DNA of 64,000 nucleotides from CAWFFV01 sp963814985 (GCA_963814985.1 CAWFFV010000051.1:1-64000), one strand, 5' to 3'. Shown: positions 48,000-57,527, numbered from the stretch's first letter. Notes: a model not told the origin generated them from the letters alone. A program made the numbers and translations.

Positions 48000-48015
48000 T
48001 GTTTCACGTGAAACG
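48000..48015. promoter_or_regulatory. parS site 2
   Basis: TGTTTCACGTGAAACG, 15 of 16 bases of the parS consensus. The flanks extend the palindrome to CCCAATG...CGTTGGG. It lies between the two TIR genes. Confidence 0.8.
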
Positions 48016-48083
48016 TTGGGTGATCTTGCCAAACTGAAGCTTACAAATCAAACCAGTCTATCGGCGGTGCGTGGTGATATGAG

Positions 48084-48545
48084 CTAAGAAGTCAATTGCT
48101 CAACCACTTTGTGAATTCCGAGAGTTACATCTTGTAATGCAGTATCCAGGTCGTGCCAATCAGCGCTGGTAACGGGCCTCCCATCAGTCGGAAGAGTTGG
48201 AAGAGCTTGCAACTCTCCAGGAGGTCCTCCATGCCAGAACACAGGGCGAAGGAGGACGGAGATGACCTTTGCCTCGTCTCGCTTATGCCGCTCCAATGCC
48301 CGCTTCATCTCTATGCCATAGCAGTAATCGGATTTTATAAAATCCGGGCTAATAAGCAGGAGAATGATTTGGGCGGAGTCAAGGCGCCGCGTAATCTCCT
48401 GTCCCCATTCCGTTCCTGCGCTAATCTCGTGATCATGCCAGATCTCAATGAGACCCTGCCGTTGCAATGGCCCCAGATGGGCCTTGAGCTTGTTCAGAAG
48501 AGCATTGTCTTCTCTCGCATAACAGAAGAAGATCTTTATGGGCAT
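48084..48545 (-). CDS. TIR-domain protein, truncated paralogue of TIR-WD40
   Basis: The 153-residue TIR protein (MPIKIFFCYAREDNALLNKL) is closely similar to the TIR part of the TIR-WD40 protein. It has the same YCYGIEMKRALERH block. The frame ends at 48084 with TAG inside the linker; the sequence past the stop still codes LISPRTADRL, matching FISPRTVEKL of the fused protein. It therefore looks like a duplicate that lost its effector or sensor part. The upstream 143 bp are identical to the block upstream of TIR-WD40. Confidence 0.88.
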   Translation of the reverse strand: MPIKIFFCYAREDNALLNKLKAHLGPLQRQGLIEIWHDHEISAGTEWGQEITRRLDSAQIILLLISPDFIKSDYCYGIEMKRALERHKRDEAKVISVLLRPVFWHGGPPGELQALPTLPTDGRPVTSADWHDLDTALQDVTLGIHKVVEQLTS

Positions 48546-48624
48546 AGGTATCTATCCTTGCACTATATTTTCGGCTAATGGATTGAGAACATGTAGTGAT
48601 CGAATTGCTGTTATTATAAGATTC

Positions 48625-48767
48625 ATTCAGCTCTGCTGACAAGTAGGGCTTATCTCAGGGTATCCGTTAAATTTTGGCCTTGGGGGAGAGGACCAAGGGG
48701 TAGGGGCGCGGTTTACAAGCCCGTAATATCGTTTTTGCAAACACGGGCTTGTAAACCGCGCCCCTAC
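48625..48767. repeat. 143-bp direct repeat with REP palindrome, copy 2
   Basis: It is identical to 47750-47892. Its REP palindrome (48701-48766) ends at the stop codon of the kinase-FtsK gene: the TAG comes from the REP end. Confidence 0.9.
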
Positions 48768-51700
48768 GGCGATGTTTCACGTGAAACATTGGGTGATCTT
48801 GCTAACAAGGAATTATCCTGGCTCTTTTTGCGAAGATGATCTACGATCTGTGTTAACCACTCGTCGGACGGTTGTTCATAGGGAATAAATTTTTCAGGGG
48901 TGCCCATTCCTTCTTTGAAGAGGAAGGCACGATATGGACCAAGCTTGTTTGCCTCTGTGGAATTTATGAGAGTTATAGAATCGTTCTCAGACATCTGAAA
49001 TGCTACGCGCAACTCGAACTCGTCGAGCATACTCTGTTCCAGAGAACGATTGAAATTGTTGAGCATATCACACCAGATCAGGGTGTGTATGCCCTGCTCC
49101 GGGCCATCGCGTAAGATGGTAGAAAACTGTCTGATCAGGCTGGAGTCTTCTGGACGTAAGGCGCGAATACGGTGTAGCCCGTAGATAAGCAGGTAGATCG
49201 GTGATTTCTGCTCTGTCTCTGTCCGATTCTCGATTTCATCGCAGATCTCTGTGAGCAACGCAGAAGGAGTACGCCGATTGGCGATCTTGACCGTATGAGG
49301 GATCTCCTTCTCCCGTTGTCGCAAACGATCTACATAGGGAGTATCCGACCTCCCATCTATGATGTAGAAGCGAGCAGCATCAGGACTATGCTGTGCAGCT
49401 AACGTAAATAGCGCGATCGAGAGCAATCCCGAGGCAACATTCTCGTCCTGACCAATAATGAGAAGATTGCCACCACGGCGTGGACGTAACTGAAGATTTG
49501 TCGCATCCTTAAGCGAAATGGGATCACCAAGCCAGATGGTAGCAAACTGCTGAACAGGCCAGACAGGTGCATCCAGGAGAGCATTAAGCATTTGATTCTC
49601 GTTCACATCCACATTCTTACTGCCATCAAAAATGTGCTGGACGCGCTCCGGGACATAATTGTGGCTAAGTGCCAACTGCCGAATAGCGTCGAGATACACA
49701 GATAGCTCTTCGTCTGACAGCAAGAAAGTTTGAAAACGACTATTTCCCGCCTCTGCTCCACTATCAGCGTTGTAGATCGCCTCTCCCGGACGAAACTGGA
49801 AAAGGAGATTGGATGAAGCATTATCCTCTCCCAGGATCAAACGAGAATCAGCTTTCTCGTTTTTCATAGCAATACGCACAGTCATCTGGCTCATGGTAGA
49901 CCTATCAAGAATGGTAGACTTATCAGGCATGCCAGGCAAGGATAAACCTGCCAGTGTTTGAGAGGCAAGCACAATATGAATACCAAAGCCACGACCCGTC
50001 CGTACAAAGCGATCCAGATGTTTCGTAGCTTCCTCAGCAATATCATCCAGTTGCATAAACAACTCCTGGAATTCATCTATGATCAGGAGAATGCGAGGCA
50101 TACGCGTTCGGGGTTGGGCTCTGCGGAACTGTGTAATATCCTGTACACGCGCTCTGCTAAAAAGCTGTTTCCGTTGCTCCAGCTCTGTCGCCAGTCCCTC
50201 CAGGACACTCAGCCCAAATTCTCGCTCGCTCTGAATCGCTACGACACGCGCATGAGGTAACTTGTAATGGGCATATGGCGTGAAGCCTACAGTCTTAAAA
50301 TCGAGCAGATAGAACTCTAACTCATTGGGGCTGTAGATGAGAGAAAGGCCCACGATGAGGACATGCAGAAGATTTGTTTTACCAGACCCCGTTGTCCCAA
50401 CGATCAGTACATGATGAGCAGTGCCTCTTCCCAGGCGCAGATACTGATATTTAGTGGCACCCATACGTCCCAGGGGAACAGTAATCTCCTCACCCATATT
50501 CTGATCCCTTGCCCACCAACGGTATTCTGGGATAATTTGTCGCTCTATAGCCCATCTAAATGGAATCTCCACTCGTTGATGAGCTTCCAATGCCTTCTTG
50601 CCAATGCGTTCCAGTAGTTGACCGAAAATTTCTGGTCGAGGGAGCATATCAAGCCGAAGCTTGCAGGTCCCAATATCTTTATGTTGCCAGGTAAAATTCT
50701 GACCATCCCAGGCGATAACTTTAGTAACGCGCTCCAATTCGGCTATTTTGAAGCCAGAAGGAAGCGCCTGCTCTGTATCGACAGTCATTAATACAGAAAC
50801 TCCACAACGGGGACCTGCGGCGGCTATATGCGTGAGCTGGCTTGCGGCCTCCTGACTGAAGTTGGCCGGAAAACCCACAACAACCAGAATGCGATAAGGC
50901 TCCGCTATTTCGCCTGCGACCCTATTGTACTCATCAATTGTGTGATATTGATTACGCAAATATTGCTGAATAACATGCCCCATGTGATCAGAGAGTTCTA
51001 CCAATTGTTGGGCGATATGCTCCTTCTTAGTCCATACTTTGCCACTAATAAGTTGCTCGTCGTAATCGGCCAGTTGTAAAAACGTGGCAACATTCTTTCC
51101 CAGTCCGGCTGGATCAATCAATGTAAAACGCAGTTTACCAGGTGGTTGGGCAATGAGAAGACGCAACATTAGCGATTGGAGCGCCTGTACAGCACTCTCT
51201 TTTACTGCTCCAGGTGCTTTGAAAAGAATATTGTCCTCACCGGGACAGATAGTGAGTGCAGGAATGACAGGAAAATTTGCAGCTTCTGCTATGACCCCAA
51301 GCCGCGCAAGTGATATTGACGATTGGCTACCTGGTTGCCATCGTGACCACCGGGGATCATCCCATTCAGCCACAAGCAAACCATCCTCTTGCGCAAAACG
51401 GGTGAGTATTGAGGGGAATCGGGATAGTGATGCCTGTAAATTCTGCTCTATCTGCTCATGTGCTTGTATAGATCGGGTCTGATGTTCAGCGAACCTGACA
51501 AGTCGTGTGTTTTGTAATACCTCGCTCTGTTTTGTATGTATGGCTTCGACGGCAGAACTCGCCTGCATAAGTAGTGTATAGTAAGTATTAATTGACCGGG
51601 TCGTAGCAATATAATCACGCCCCCAGAGGATACCTAGTATGAGAAAGAGGAGTAAAATGACCACTATAAAGTCGATCACGATTGCCGCATCGGGAAAAGA

Positions 51701-53095
51701 CCAGTGTCCGCTAAAGAAACTAACCACCCAACTCAGTAAAGCGTATAACCCATAAAGCAGTGCGATAATTCCGGCAGCGCCGCCAATAAAAGTCATCGCC
51801 CCCGGATAGATACGCCTTCTATTCCTGTACCCATCCATCGAAGAGATGATCTTATCATTCGCTGCAAGCGCATCTGTCTGAGATGCTGTCATATATTCCA
51901 GGCTACCTGGTCCTTCTATTGAGGAAACGGCGGTTCTATCAACGATATTATCCCATACACTATGCTGAAGTTCGCTCTGTATTGTGCTAACAACTTCGCG
52001 AACATGCTCTACCCCCTGAATTGCCTGCTCTTGCTCGGACTGCAGGGTCGCTTCAATCTCTGCTCTCTCCTGATCGAAGCGCTGTTGTACATCTTGCTGC
52101 GCTTTTTGGTGCTCCTGGTTTAGCTGATGGAGTTCCTTGAGTAGTCCATCGTAACGTGAAATCTGTGCTCCTGCGGAGGCCGTTGGTTGCACTCCAGGGC
52201 CAGAGAAAAATGCTGTTGTAGAATCTGAGTTGGCTGATGATACTGATATCGTGGGTATTGTGATCGATATAGGCTGCGTTGTGCTTTGAGCTTGCTGTGC
52301 TTCGCGCAAATACGTGCTTTTCAATGTATCTGCAAAATCCTGCACACGTGGAAAACGCTGATGAGGGTCCTTTGCCAGAGCACGACGGATCACCTGATCA
52401 ACGCTCGCAGGAACTCTTCCGTTCAGACTGGGGGGAGGAGCGAACATATGCTGAGTACTGATTTCCTGGGAGGTACCCCGGAACGGGAGATCACCGCTCA
52501 ACCATTCATATGCCACTATTCCCAGCGCATATTGATCGCTCGCCAGGACCGGATGGCCTTGTATCTGTTCGGGGGCCATATAATGTACGGTCCCCACTGG
52601 ATTTTGTAGACCACTTTGTGCGATCAGGGCAATCCCAAAATCACTCAGGACGATCTTGTCATCGTTCAGTATAAGCATATTCTCCGGCTTGACATCGCGA
52701 TAAATCAGGTCTTTCTGATCATGGGCATACTGGAGAGCATCCGCGATCTGCTTGATATAAGACACAACGGTAACATAGGGAAGTGATCGGCCCTTTGGAC
52801 GAGAATTTTTCAGGGAGCCTTTCTGAGCATATTCCATGACGAGGAATGGCGTTCCTGCTTCTATATCAAAGTCCAGTACGCGTACAATATTGGGATGCTC
52901 TAAGCTAGCAATGGTACGGGCCTCGGTACGGAATTTCTCTATTTCGTCACCTGTGACGATGGTCTTGAGTACCTTGACAGCGGCATGAGTACCAAGGAGG
53001 ATGTGTTCGCCTTTGTAGACTTCTGCATAGCCTCCTTCGCCTAGCAACGCAACGAGTTTATACTTTCCAAGTGATTGCCCTACACGATTTGCCAT
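48764..53095 (-). CDS. Ser/Thr kinase fused to FtsK/SpoIIIE-type ATPase
   Basis: The 1443-residue protein has an N-terminal Ser/Thr kinase (residues 10-265): glycine loop GEGGYAEVYKGE, Lys in AAVKVL, YRDVKPENML (Tyr in place of the His of HRD), DFG in LSDFGIAL, and APEQ. Then a coiled coil (about 315-375) and two transmembrane helices (about 435-485). Three FtsK-like RecA domains follow: a first without Walker A, a second with GTTGSGKTN (about 900) and LLIIDEFQEL (about 1003), and a third with a degenerate GQDENVASG loop (about 1218). It ends NVSRETSP, encoded by a parS site, then TAG from a REP. Three ATPase domains in tandem recall EssC of type VII secretion. Whether it moves DNA or protein is unknown. 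Confidence 0.92.
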   Translation of the reverse strand: MANRVGQSLGKYKLVALLGEGGYAEVYKGEHILLGTHAAVKVLKTIVTGDEIEKFRTEARTIASLEHPNIVRVLDFDIEAGTPFLVMEYAQKGSLKNSRPKGRSLPYVTVVSYIKQIADALQYAHDQKDLIYRDVKPENMLILNDDKIVLSDFGIALIAQSGLQNPVGTVHYMAPEQIQGHPVLASDQYALGIVAYEWLSGDLPFRGTSQEISTQHMFAPPPSLNGRVPASVDQVIRRALAKDPHQRFPRVQDFADTLKSTYLREAQQAQSTTQPISITIPTISVSSANSDSTTAFFSGPGVQPTASAGAQISRYDGLLKELHQLNQEHQKAQQDVQQRFDQERAEIEATLQSEQEQAIQGVEHVREVVSTIQSELQHSVWDNIVDRTAVSSIEGPGSLEYMTASQTDALAANDKIISSMDGYRNRRRIYPGAMTFIGGAAGIIALLYGLYALLSWVVSFFSGHWSFPDAAIVIDFIVVILLLFLILGILWGRDYIATTRSINTYYTLLMQASSAVEAIHTKQSEVLQNTRLVRFAEHQTRSIQAHEQIEQNLQASLSRFPSILTRFAQEDGLLVAEWDDPRWSRWQPGSQSSISLARLGVIAEAANFPVIPALTICPGEDNILFKAPGAVKESAVQALQSLMLRLLIAQPPGKLRFTLIDPAGLGKNVATFLQLADYDEQLISGKVWTKKEHIAQQLVELSDHMGHVIQQYLRNQYHTIDEYNRVAGEIAEPYRILVVVGFPANFSQEAASQLTHIAAAGPRCGVSVLMTVDTEQALPSGFKIAELERVTKVIAWDGQNFTWQHKDIGTCKLRLDMLPRPEIFGQLLERIGKKALEAHQRVEIPFRWAIERQIIPEYRWWARDQNMGEEITVPLGRMGATKYQYLRLGRGTAHHVLIVGTTGSGKTNLLHVLIVGLSLIYSPNELEFYLLDFKTVGFTPYAHYKLPHARVVAIQSEREFGLSVLEGLATELEQRKQLFSRARVQDITQFRRAQPRTRMPRILLIIDEFQELFMQLDDIAEEATKHLDRFVRTGRGFGIHIVLASQTLAGLSLPGMPDKSTILDRSTMSQMTVRIAMKNEKADSRLILGEDNASSNLLFQFRPGEAIYNADSGAEAGNSRFQTFLLSDEELSVYLDAIRQLALSHNYVPERVQHIFDGSKNVDVNENQMLNALLDAPVWPVQQFATIWLGDPISLKDATNLQLRPRRGGNLLIIGQDENVASGLLSIALFTLAAQHSPDAARFYIIDGRSDTPYVDRLRQREKEIPHTVKIANRRTPSALLTEICDEIENRTETEQKSPIYLLIYGLHRIRALRPEDSSLIRQFSTILRDGPEQGIHTLIWCDMLNNFNRSLEQSMLDEFELRVAFQMSENDSITLINSTEANKLGPYRAFLFKEGMGTPEKFIPYEQPSDEWLTQIVDHLRKKSQDNSLLARSPNVSRETSP
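48773..48788. promoter_or_regulatory. parS site 3, inside the kinase-FtsK coding end
   Basis: TGTTTCACGTGAAACA, perfect. On the minus strand it encodes NVSRET, the last residues but two of the kinase-FtsK protein. Confidence 0.88.
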
Positions 53096-53390
53096 CTACA
53101 GAGTCTCCTCAGCTGCATTATTTGACGAACATAACATCAACAAGACATGGGTTCATGAAAAATTTTATTGGATGAATTTGCAAGAACAGTTGATACGCTT
53201 ATTTCAAGTATAGATGCGTTCTCCAATTTTTGTCAAGCTTTTCTATTAAAAAAGAGTATACATCACTTTTTGCACAGAAAGAGAAAGTAATCATTCAATT
53301 CTGCTGACGGGTGAGGCCGATCTCAGAAACATGTGAGACTGCTCTCAGAACCAGCATCAGATAGATTTTCAAGTTCGGCACTGCACACAA

Positions 53391-53406
53391 TGTTTCACGT
53401 GAAACA
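53391..53406. promoter_or_regulatory. parS site 4
   Basis: TGTTTCACGTGAAACA, perfect, within a 26-bp palindrome (53386-53411). It lies in the 595-bp gap 53096-53690, which holds no gene and is AT-rich. Confidence 0.88.
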
Positions 53407-53637
53407 TTGTGGCTTTTACTAACAAAATAGGGGAAAATGGGATAGTAAGATTACAGGTATGCTAGCAATTGCATGATTTACAAATTTTTCATGCATCATT
53501 TTGTGTAATGATCAAATGATTAGTTTATAATGCACCTTTTTTATTTCTTCTTCGTTAATAAAAACGATATCTTAAAAACATCCTTTGAGGGATGTGATGC
53601 ATTGATGGACATGATGCATCAACATTTATAGAGGTTT

Positions 53638-53665
53638 TTCACGATAACATTAGTATTATCGCGAA
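53638..53665. promoter_or_regulatory. Inverted repeat upstream of response regulator
   Basis: TTCACGATAA and TTATCGCGAA (8-bp spacer) form an inverted repeat with one mismatch, 25 bp before the response regulator start. It is a possible operator. No binding protein is known. Confidence 0.4.
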
Positions 53666-53690
53666 AGTTAAGTTGCAGTGAGGAATACAG

Positions 53691-54146
53691 ATGTTTTTTG
53701 CCTTAATTGAAGATTCAATGCCTATTGCCCAACTGATCAGCGTGACCTTACAGATGCAAGGTCATAGTCTCATGCACTTTTCTGATGGGGCTTCCTTCCT
53801 TGCCTCTGTGCAAACGACTTCCTATGATTTCATTCTGGTAGACTTCAACCTGCCAGGAACGGTATCCGGTTTGCAGGTGATTTCTTTTCTGCAAGAGAGT
53901 ATGTCAGATGTGCCTGCGTTAGTTATCACGGCCGTGAGTGAATGGCTTCTCAAAGATGTTCGGACCAAATATCCACAATTGTTTATTTTGCACAAACCAT
54001 TCCATATCCAGGAATTACTTCAGAGTATTGAGAGAGTCCAGAGATCACCAATTCATATCGCTTTCGGTGAATTGGTAAATGACGAGTTTTTACGTGACCG
54101 TACAGAAGTAGAAGCTGCGAGAATTGGTAATCTTTGTGTGAAGTGA
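53691..54146 (+). CDS. Response regulator receiver domain protein
   Basis: The 151-residue protein is a receiver domain with little else. Seen residues: acidic pair in FALIEDSMPIA, phosphorylated Asp in FILVDFNLPG (about residue 54), Thr in LVITAVSEW (about 81), Lys in ILHKPFHIQEL (about 104). The tail (HIAFGELVNDEFLRDRTEVEA) is not a known output domain. No histidine kinase is adjacent. AGGAATACAG precedes the ATG. A signalling adaptor role is likely. Confidence 0.88.
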   Translation: MFFALIEDSMPIAQLISVTLQMQGHSLMHFSDGASFLASVQTTSYDFILVDFNLPGTVSGLQVISFLQESMSDVPALVITAVSEWLLKDVRTKYPQLFILHKPFHIQELLQSIERVQRSPIHIAFGELVNDEFLRDRTEVEAARIGNLCVK

Positions 54147-54270
54147 GCATATGCACAATTATGCAAAGGGATGAGGCCTACCTTGTTTTTCGTCCGCAAT
54201 ATTTACGCTGCCCTCTCTTCTCTGCTATGCTATGCTATGGCAATGTAGCCAAGAAAGGACATACTTCTTG

Positions 54271-55791
54271 ATGAAGACACCACCTATCACTATCAATGGA
54301 CAGGCTCTCTCAAGTGTCGAAGTACTGGCAATTGCTCGCCACTCTACGCCAGTGACGTTAGGCGACGTGGCTATTCAACGCATTCAGGCTGCCCGTTCAG
54401 TAATCGAGACCCTTGCAGCCGAAGGGAAGAAAATCTATGGAGTCACAACGGGATTTGGGCACCTGAGCAGTGTACGTATCAAGCAAGAACAACTGGTAGA
54501 CCTTCAACATAATTTGCTGCGTAGCCATGCAGCGGGAGTCGGCACGCTACTCAGCGAAGAGATCACTCGCGCAATGATGACATTGCTAGCGGCAAGCCTG
54601 GCACGTGGCCATTCTGGTGTACGTGTCGAGATTGTCGAACTCCTCCTGGCTCTGCTGAATGCCCAGATTTTTCCTCTGATCCCTTCCAGAGGATCAGTAG
54701 GAGCAAGTGGCGATTTAGCGCCACTTGCTCATCTGGGACTCATCCTGATTGGCGAAGGTGAAGCCATCTATAGAGATCGACGCTACACAGGAGCAGAGGC
54801 ACTCCAGCGGGCCGGGCTAACTCCGCTGCGTCTGCAAGCAAAAGAGGGTCTGGCACTTATCAATGGTACCCATTTGATGGAAGCAATTGCTGTACTGGCG
54901 CTTGCCGATGCTCAGACATTAGTGCAAACAGCCGAGGTTGCCTGTGCGATGAGTCTGGAGGGACTGCTTGGTAGCCATGTTCCTCTGGATGCCCGCATCC
55001 ATCAACGCCGGGGACAACATGGGCAACAGGTGAGCGCCGCACGACTACGCCGACTCGTGAGCGATAGTGAGATCAATAAAAGCCATCAAGACTGTCCAAG
55101 GGTACAGGACCCCTATACCTTGCGTTGTGCTCCCCAGGTTTTTGGTGCGATACGCGATGCCCTTGAGTATTGCACGAACGTAATTGAGCGCGAATTAGGT
55201 GCCGTCACGGATAATCCACTGGTCTTCCCAGAAGAAGGGGAGGTCTTGAGTGGTGGCAACTTTCATGGTCAACCTCTGGCGCTCGCCCTCGATATGATGG
55301 CAATTGCCCTGGCCCAACTGGCAAGTTTTGCAGAGCGACGCATCTATGGTTTGCTTGGTCCCAACGAATGGGACAAAGGTGGTGCCCCCCTTTTCCTGAC
55401 TCCCAATCCAGGCCTCAACTCCGGTTTTATGCTTTCCCAGTATGTTGCAGCGGCCCTCGTCAACGAAATCAAGATCCTGGCCCACCCCGCCAGTATCAAT
55501 TCAATTCCAACTTCGGCAGGCATGGAAGATTTTGTCAGCATGGGAGCCACCAGTGCCCATAAACTGCTAAGTATTCTGGAGCAGGCTCAACAGGTCATTG
55601 CGATAGAATTGATGTGTGCCGCACAATTATTAGAATTTCGCAAACCTCTTAAGCCGGGGAAAGGAGTACAAGAGGCATATGAACGCGTGCGCTCCTCTGT
55701 TTCCATGCTTGAGGATGATCGCGTGCTAGCACCGGATATCGCAATCCTTGCGAAAGCCGTAAAAGAGGGTAGATTTGCTCTCGTTGATTAG
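54271..55791 (+). CDS. hutH: Histidine ammonia-lyase
   Basis: HutH removes ammonia from histidine to form urocanate. The 506-residue protein carries the MIO-forming Ala-Ser-Gly in GSVGASGDLAPLAHL (about residues 139-153) and the block GVTTGFGHLSSVRI near the start. The frame is intact. Start at 54271 (MKTPPITI) is preferred over an upstream Met in the same frame because AAAGGAC lies before it. hutI is 10.4 kb upstream and hutU is absent from the window. Confidence 0.95.
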   Translation: MKTPPITINGQALSSVEVLAIARHSTPVTLGDVAIQRIQAARSVIETLAAEGKKIYGVTTGFGHLSSVRIKQEQLVDLQHNLLRSHAAGVGTLLSEEITRAMMTLLAASLARGHSGVRVEIVELLLALLNAQIFPLIPSRGSVGASGDLAPLAHLGLILIGEGEAIYRDRRYTGAEALQRAGLTPLRLQAKEGLALINGTHLMEAIAVLALADAQTLVQTAEVACAMSLEGLLGSHVPLDARIHQRRGQHGQQVSAARLRRLVSDSEINKSHQDCPRVQDPYTLRCAPQVFGAIRDALEYCTNVIERELGAVTDNPLVFPEEGEVLSGGNFHGQPLALALDMMAIALAQLASFAERRIYGLLGPNEWDKGGAPLFLTPNPGLNSGFMLSQYVAAALVNEIKILAHPASINSIPTSAGMEDFVSMGATSAHKLLSILEQAQQVIAIELMCAAQLLEFRKPLKPGKGVQEAYERVRSSVSMLEDDRVLAPDIAILAKAVKEGRFALVD

Positions 55792-55792
55792 G

Positions 55793-55865
55793 TGTAGGGG
55801 TGCGGTTTACAAGCCTGAACCTGTTTTGCCTTTATCTACACGGGCTTGTAAACCGCACCCCTACA
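55793..55865. repeat. REP palindrome (family B), copy 6
   Basis: TGTAGGGGTGCGGTTTACAA and its complement flank a short centre, 2 bp after the hutH stop. It carries GGTGCG in place of GGCGCG in both arms, a compensatory change. Confidence 0.88.
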
Positions 55866-56039
55866 TGTTCCACCTTTCTGCAAAAACCTGACGGATACCC
55901 CACGTGGACACGTGGAACACTGCCTTGTGCCAGATACTATCGTTATGTTACACTCTGACTATCAGGCCAGTCGATGAGGACTGGTTGCCTCTTCAGAGTA
56001 AAGGCACAATGTTGAGCGCATACGAAGGGAGTACCATTA

Positions 56040-57527
56040 GTGATTAGCCACAACATGTCTGTGGACCTGCCCACTGTTTCCACCACTTCGTTACAGGAAC
56101 AACGTAGAGTACTTCAGCAACTTCGAAGTGAACTGATTCTCCGCTACCGTCCTCATATCCTGGAAGGCCCTGGACCTATTCGAGTTATGGCACGAATCGT
56201 GGATGAGCTTGAAAGCGAATGCCGCAAACGCCATATTGCCGAAGAGGTGATGCGAGCCGAAATTGTGAACCGCACCATCGGTGATGTAAACCTGCGCCTC
56301 GTTACTGAATACGAGGGTGAACCGGGTGGCCCGACTGATTACCGCCTCCTCGCAGATGAATTGGGCATCGCGCTGCCAGGTGAGCAGCTTCATGGCCATA
56401 CGGCAACAGGTGAGATATATCTCTGGTTACGAGAGCAGATGATGGAATGCGAACGCCTCCTCCTGGCAAATAACTTCGATCTGCGCATCTATGACATTTA
56501 TGGTGTTGGGAATCCAGTACTTCGTGAATGGCTGGCCCAGGAGATGGGAAAATGGGGAATTGCAGCGAAGGCAGAGCAGATCTGCCTGAATATAGGTGCG
56601 ATGGATAGCATCGATAAAGTGTTACATGGTCTAATGCATATGTACCGCACACAACACATCTCCGACGTGGGTATCCTTTTCCCAGATCCCGGCTTTACTG
56701 TCCCCAAATGGCAGGCCAGCGCATCGGGCTATCAGCTTTACAACATCCCAACATTACCAGAACATCGCTTCAAACTTACAGCCAGACAACTCGACCAGAT
56801 GCTACAAGAAGCCCCCCATATTCGCATCCTTTACCTCACCGTCACAAACAATCCCACCACATTTGCCTATACAGCAGACGAACTCAAAGAGTTGCTGGCC
56901 ATGCTACGACAATACTGGGATAGAGGACACCAGATCTTTATTCTCACTGATCTTGCCTATATCGGGACAGGCAAACCAGAAGAAGATCGTATGCGTATGG
57001 CAAGCTTTACCGCACCTGACATACTGGCACATACGATCTTTATTAGTAGCCTTTCAAAAACATACACACTTACCGGAGAACGTTTCGGTTGGGTAACCTG
57101 TGGCAATCCAGAGATCGCCGCGGCTATCGCGCCTAGTTGGACAAATAGCATGGCTTCACTGCCAGGTGAATGGCAACTGCGCTTTATGGCCTACTTGCGC
57201 TTACTACAAGCACGTCCCTGGCTCTCAGAGAAGTTGCGTGCCTTTTACCGACTGCGCCGCACCAGATTGATCAAACAACTCCAACGTATCAATGAGGAAC
57301 TGCACCTGTTTACCCACATTTACGTTGACGATGACGCAACAGTCTATAACTGGAGCCAACTACGTCCAGGAGAAGATGCCTTCTCAGTCTTTGAGAAAAC
57401 TGGGATCGCGGGAGTTCCCGGTTCTGGTTTTGGCTACACTGACGACTACATACGTTTCTCCATCGGCGTCATTCCTGTCGAAGAACTCTTCCCTCCACAA
57501 AAAAGTGACCCCCCAGAAACAACTTGA
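56040..57527 (+). CDS. PLP-dependent aminotransferase, class I/II
   Basis: The 495-residue aminotransferase has the Schiff-base Lys in ISSLSKTYTLTGERFGW (about residue 341) and the cofactor block DLAYIGTGKPEED. It starts at a GTG (56040) with AAGGGAG 8 nt upstream; an ATG at 56055 is the alternative. An N-terminal helical extension of about 90 residues precedes the fold. The substrate is unknown. It stands alone behind a REP. Confidence 0.85.
   Translation: MISHNMSVDLPTVSTTSLQEQRRVLQQLRSELILRYRPHILEGPGPIRVMARIVDELESECRKRHIAEEVMRAEIVNRTIGDVNLRLVTEYEGEPGGPTDYRLLADELGIALPGEQLHGHTATGEIYLWLREQMMECERLLLANNFDLRIYDIYGVGNPVLREWLAQEMGKWGIAAKAEQICLNIGAMDSIDKVLHGLMHMYRTQHISDVGILFPDPGFTVPKWQASASGYQLYNIPTLPEHRFKLTARQLDQMLQEAPHIRILYLTVTNNPTTFAYTADELKELLAMLRQYWDRGHQIFILTDLAYIGTGKPEEDRMRMASFTAPDILAHTIFISSLSKTYTLTGERFGWVTCGNPEIAAAIAPSWTNSMASLPGEWQLRFMAYLRLLQARPWLSEKLRAFYRLRRTRLIKQLQRINEELHLFTHIYVDDDATVYNWSQLRPGEDAFSVFEKTGIAGVPGSGFGYTDDYIRFSIGVIPVEELFPPQKSDPPETT

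Noticed and set aside
51084..52609. Plus-strand open frames opposite the kinase-FtsK gene
   Set aside because: The opposite strand encodes recognisable domains without interruption; these frames have Cys/Ser-rich random composition.
55901..55920. CACGTGGACACGTGGAACAC, possible sixth parS
   Set aside because: Only the central CACGTG and one half match; the left half differs at most positions from the consensus.
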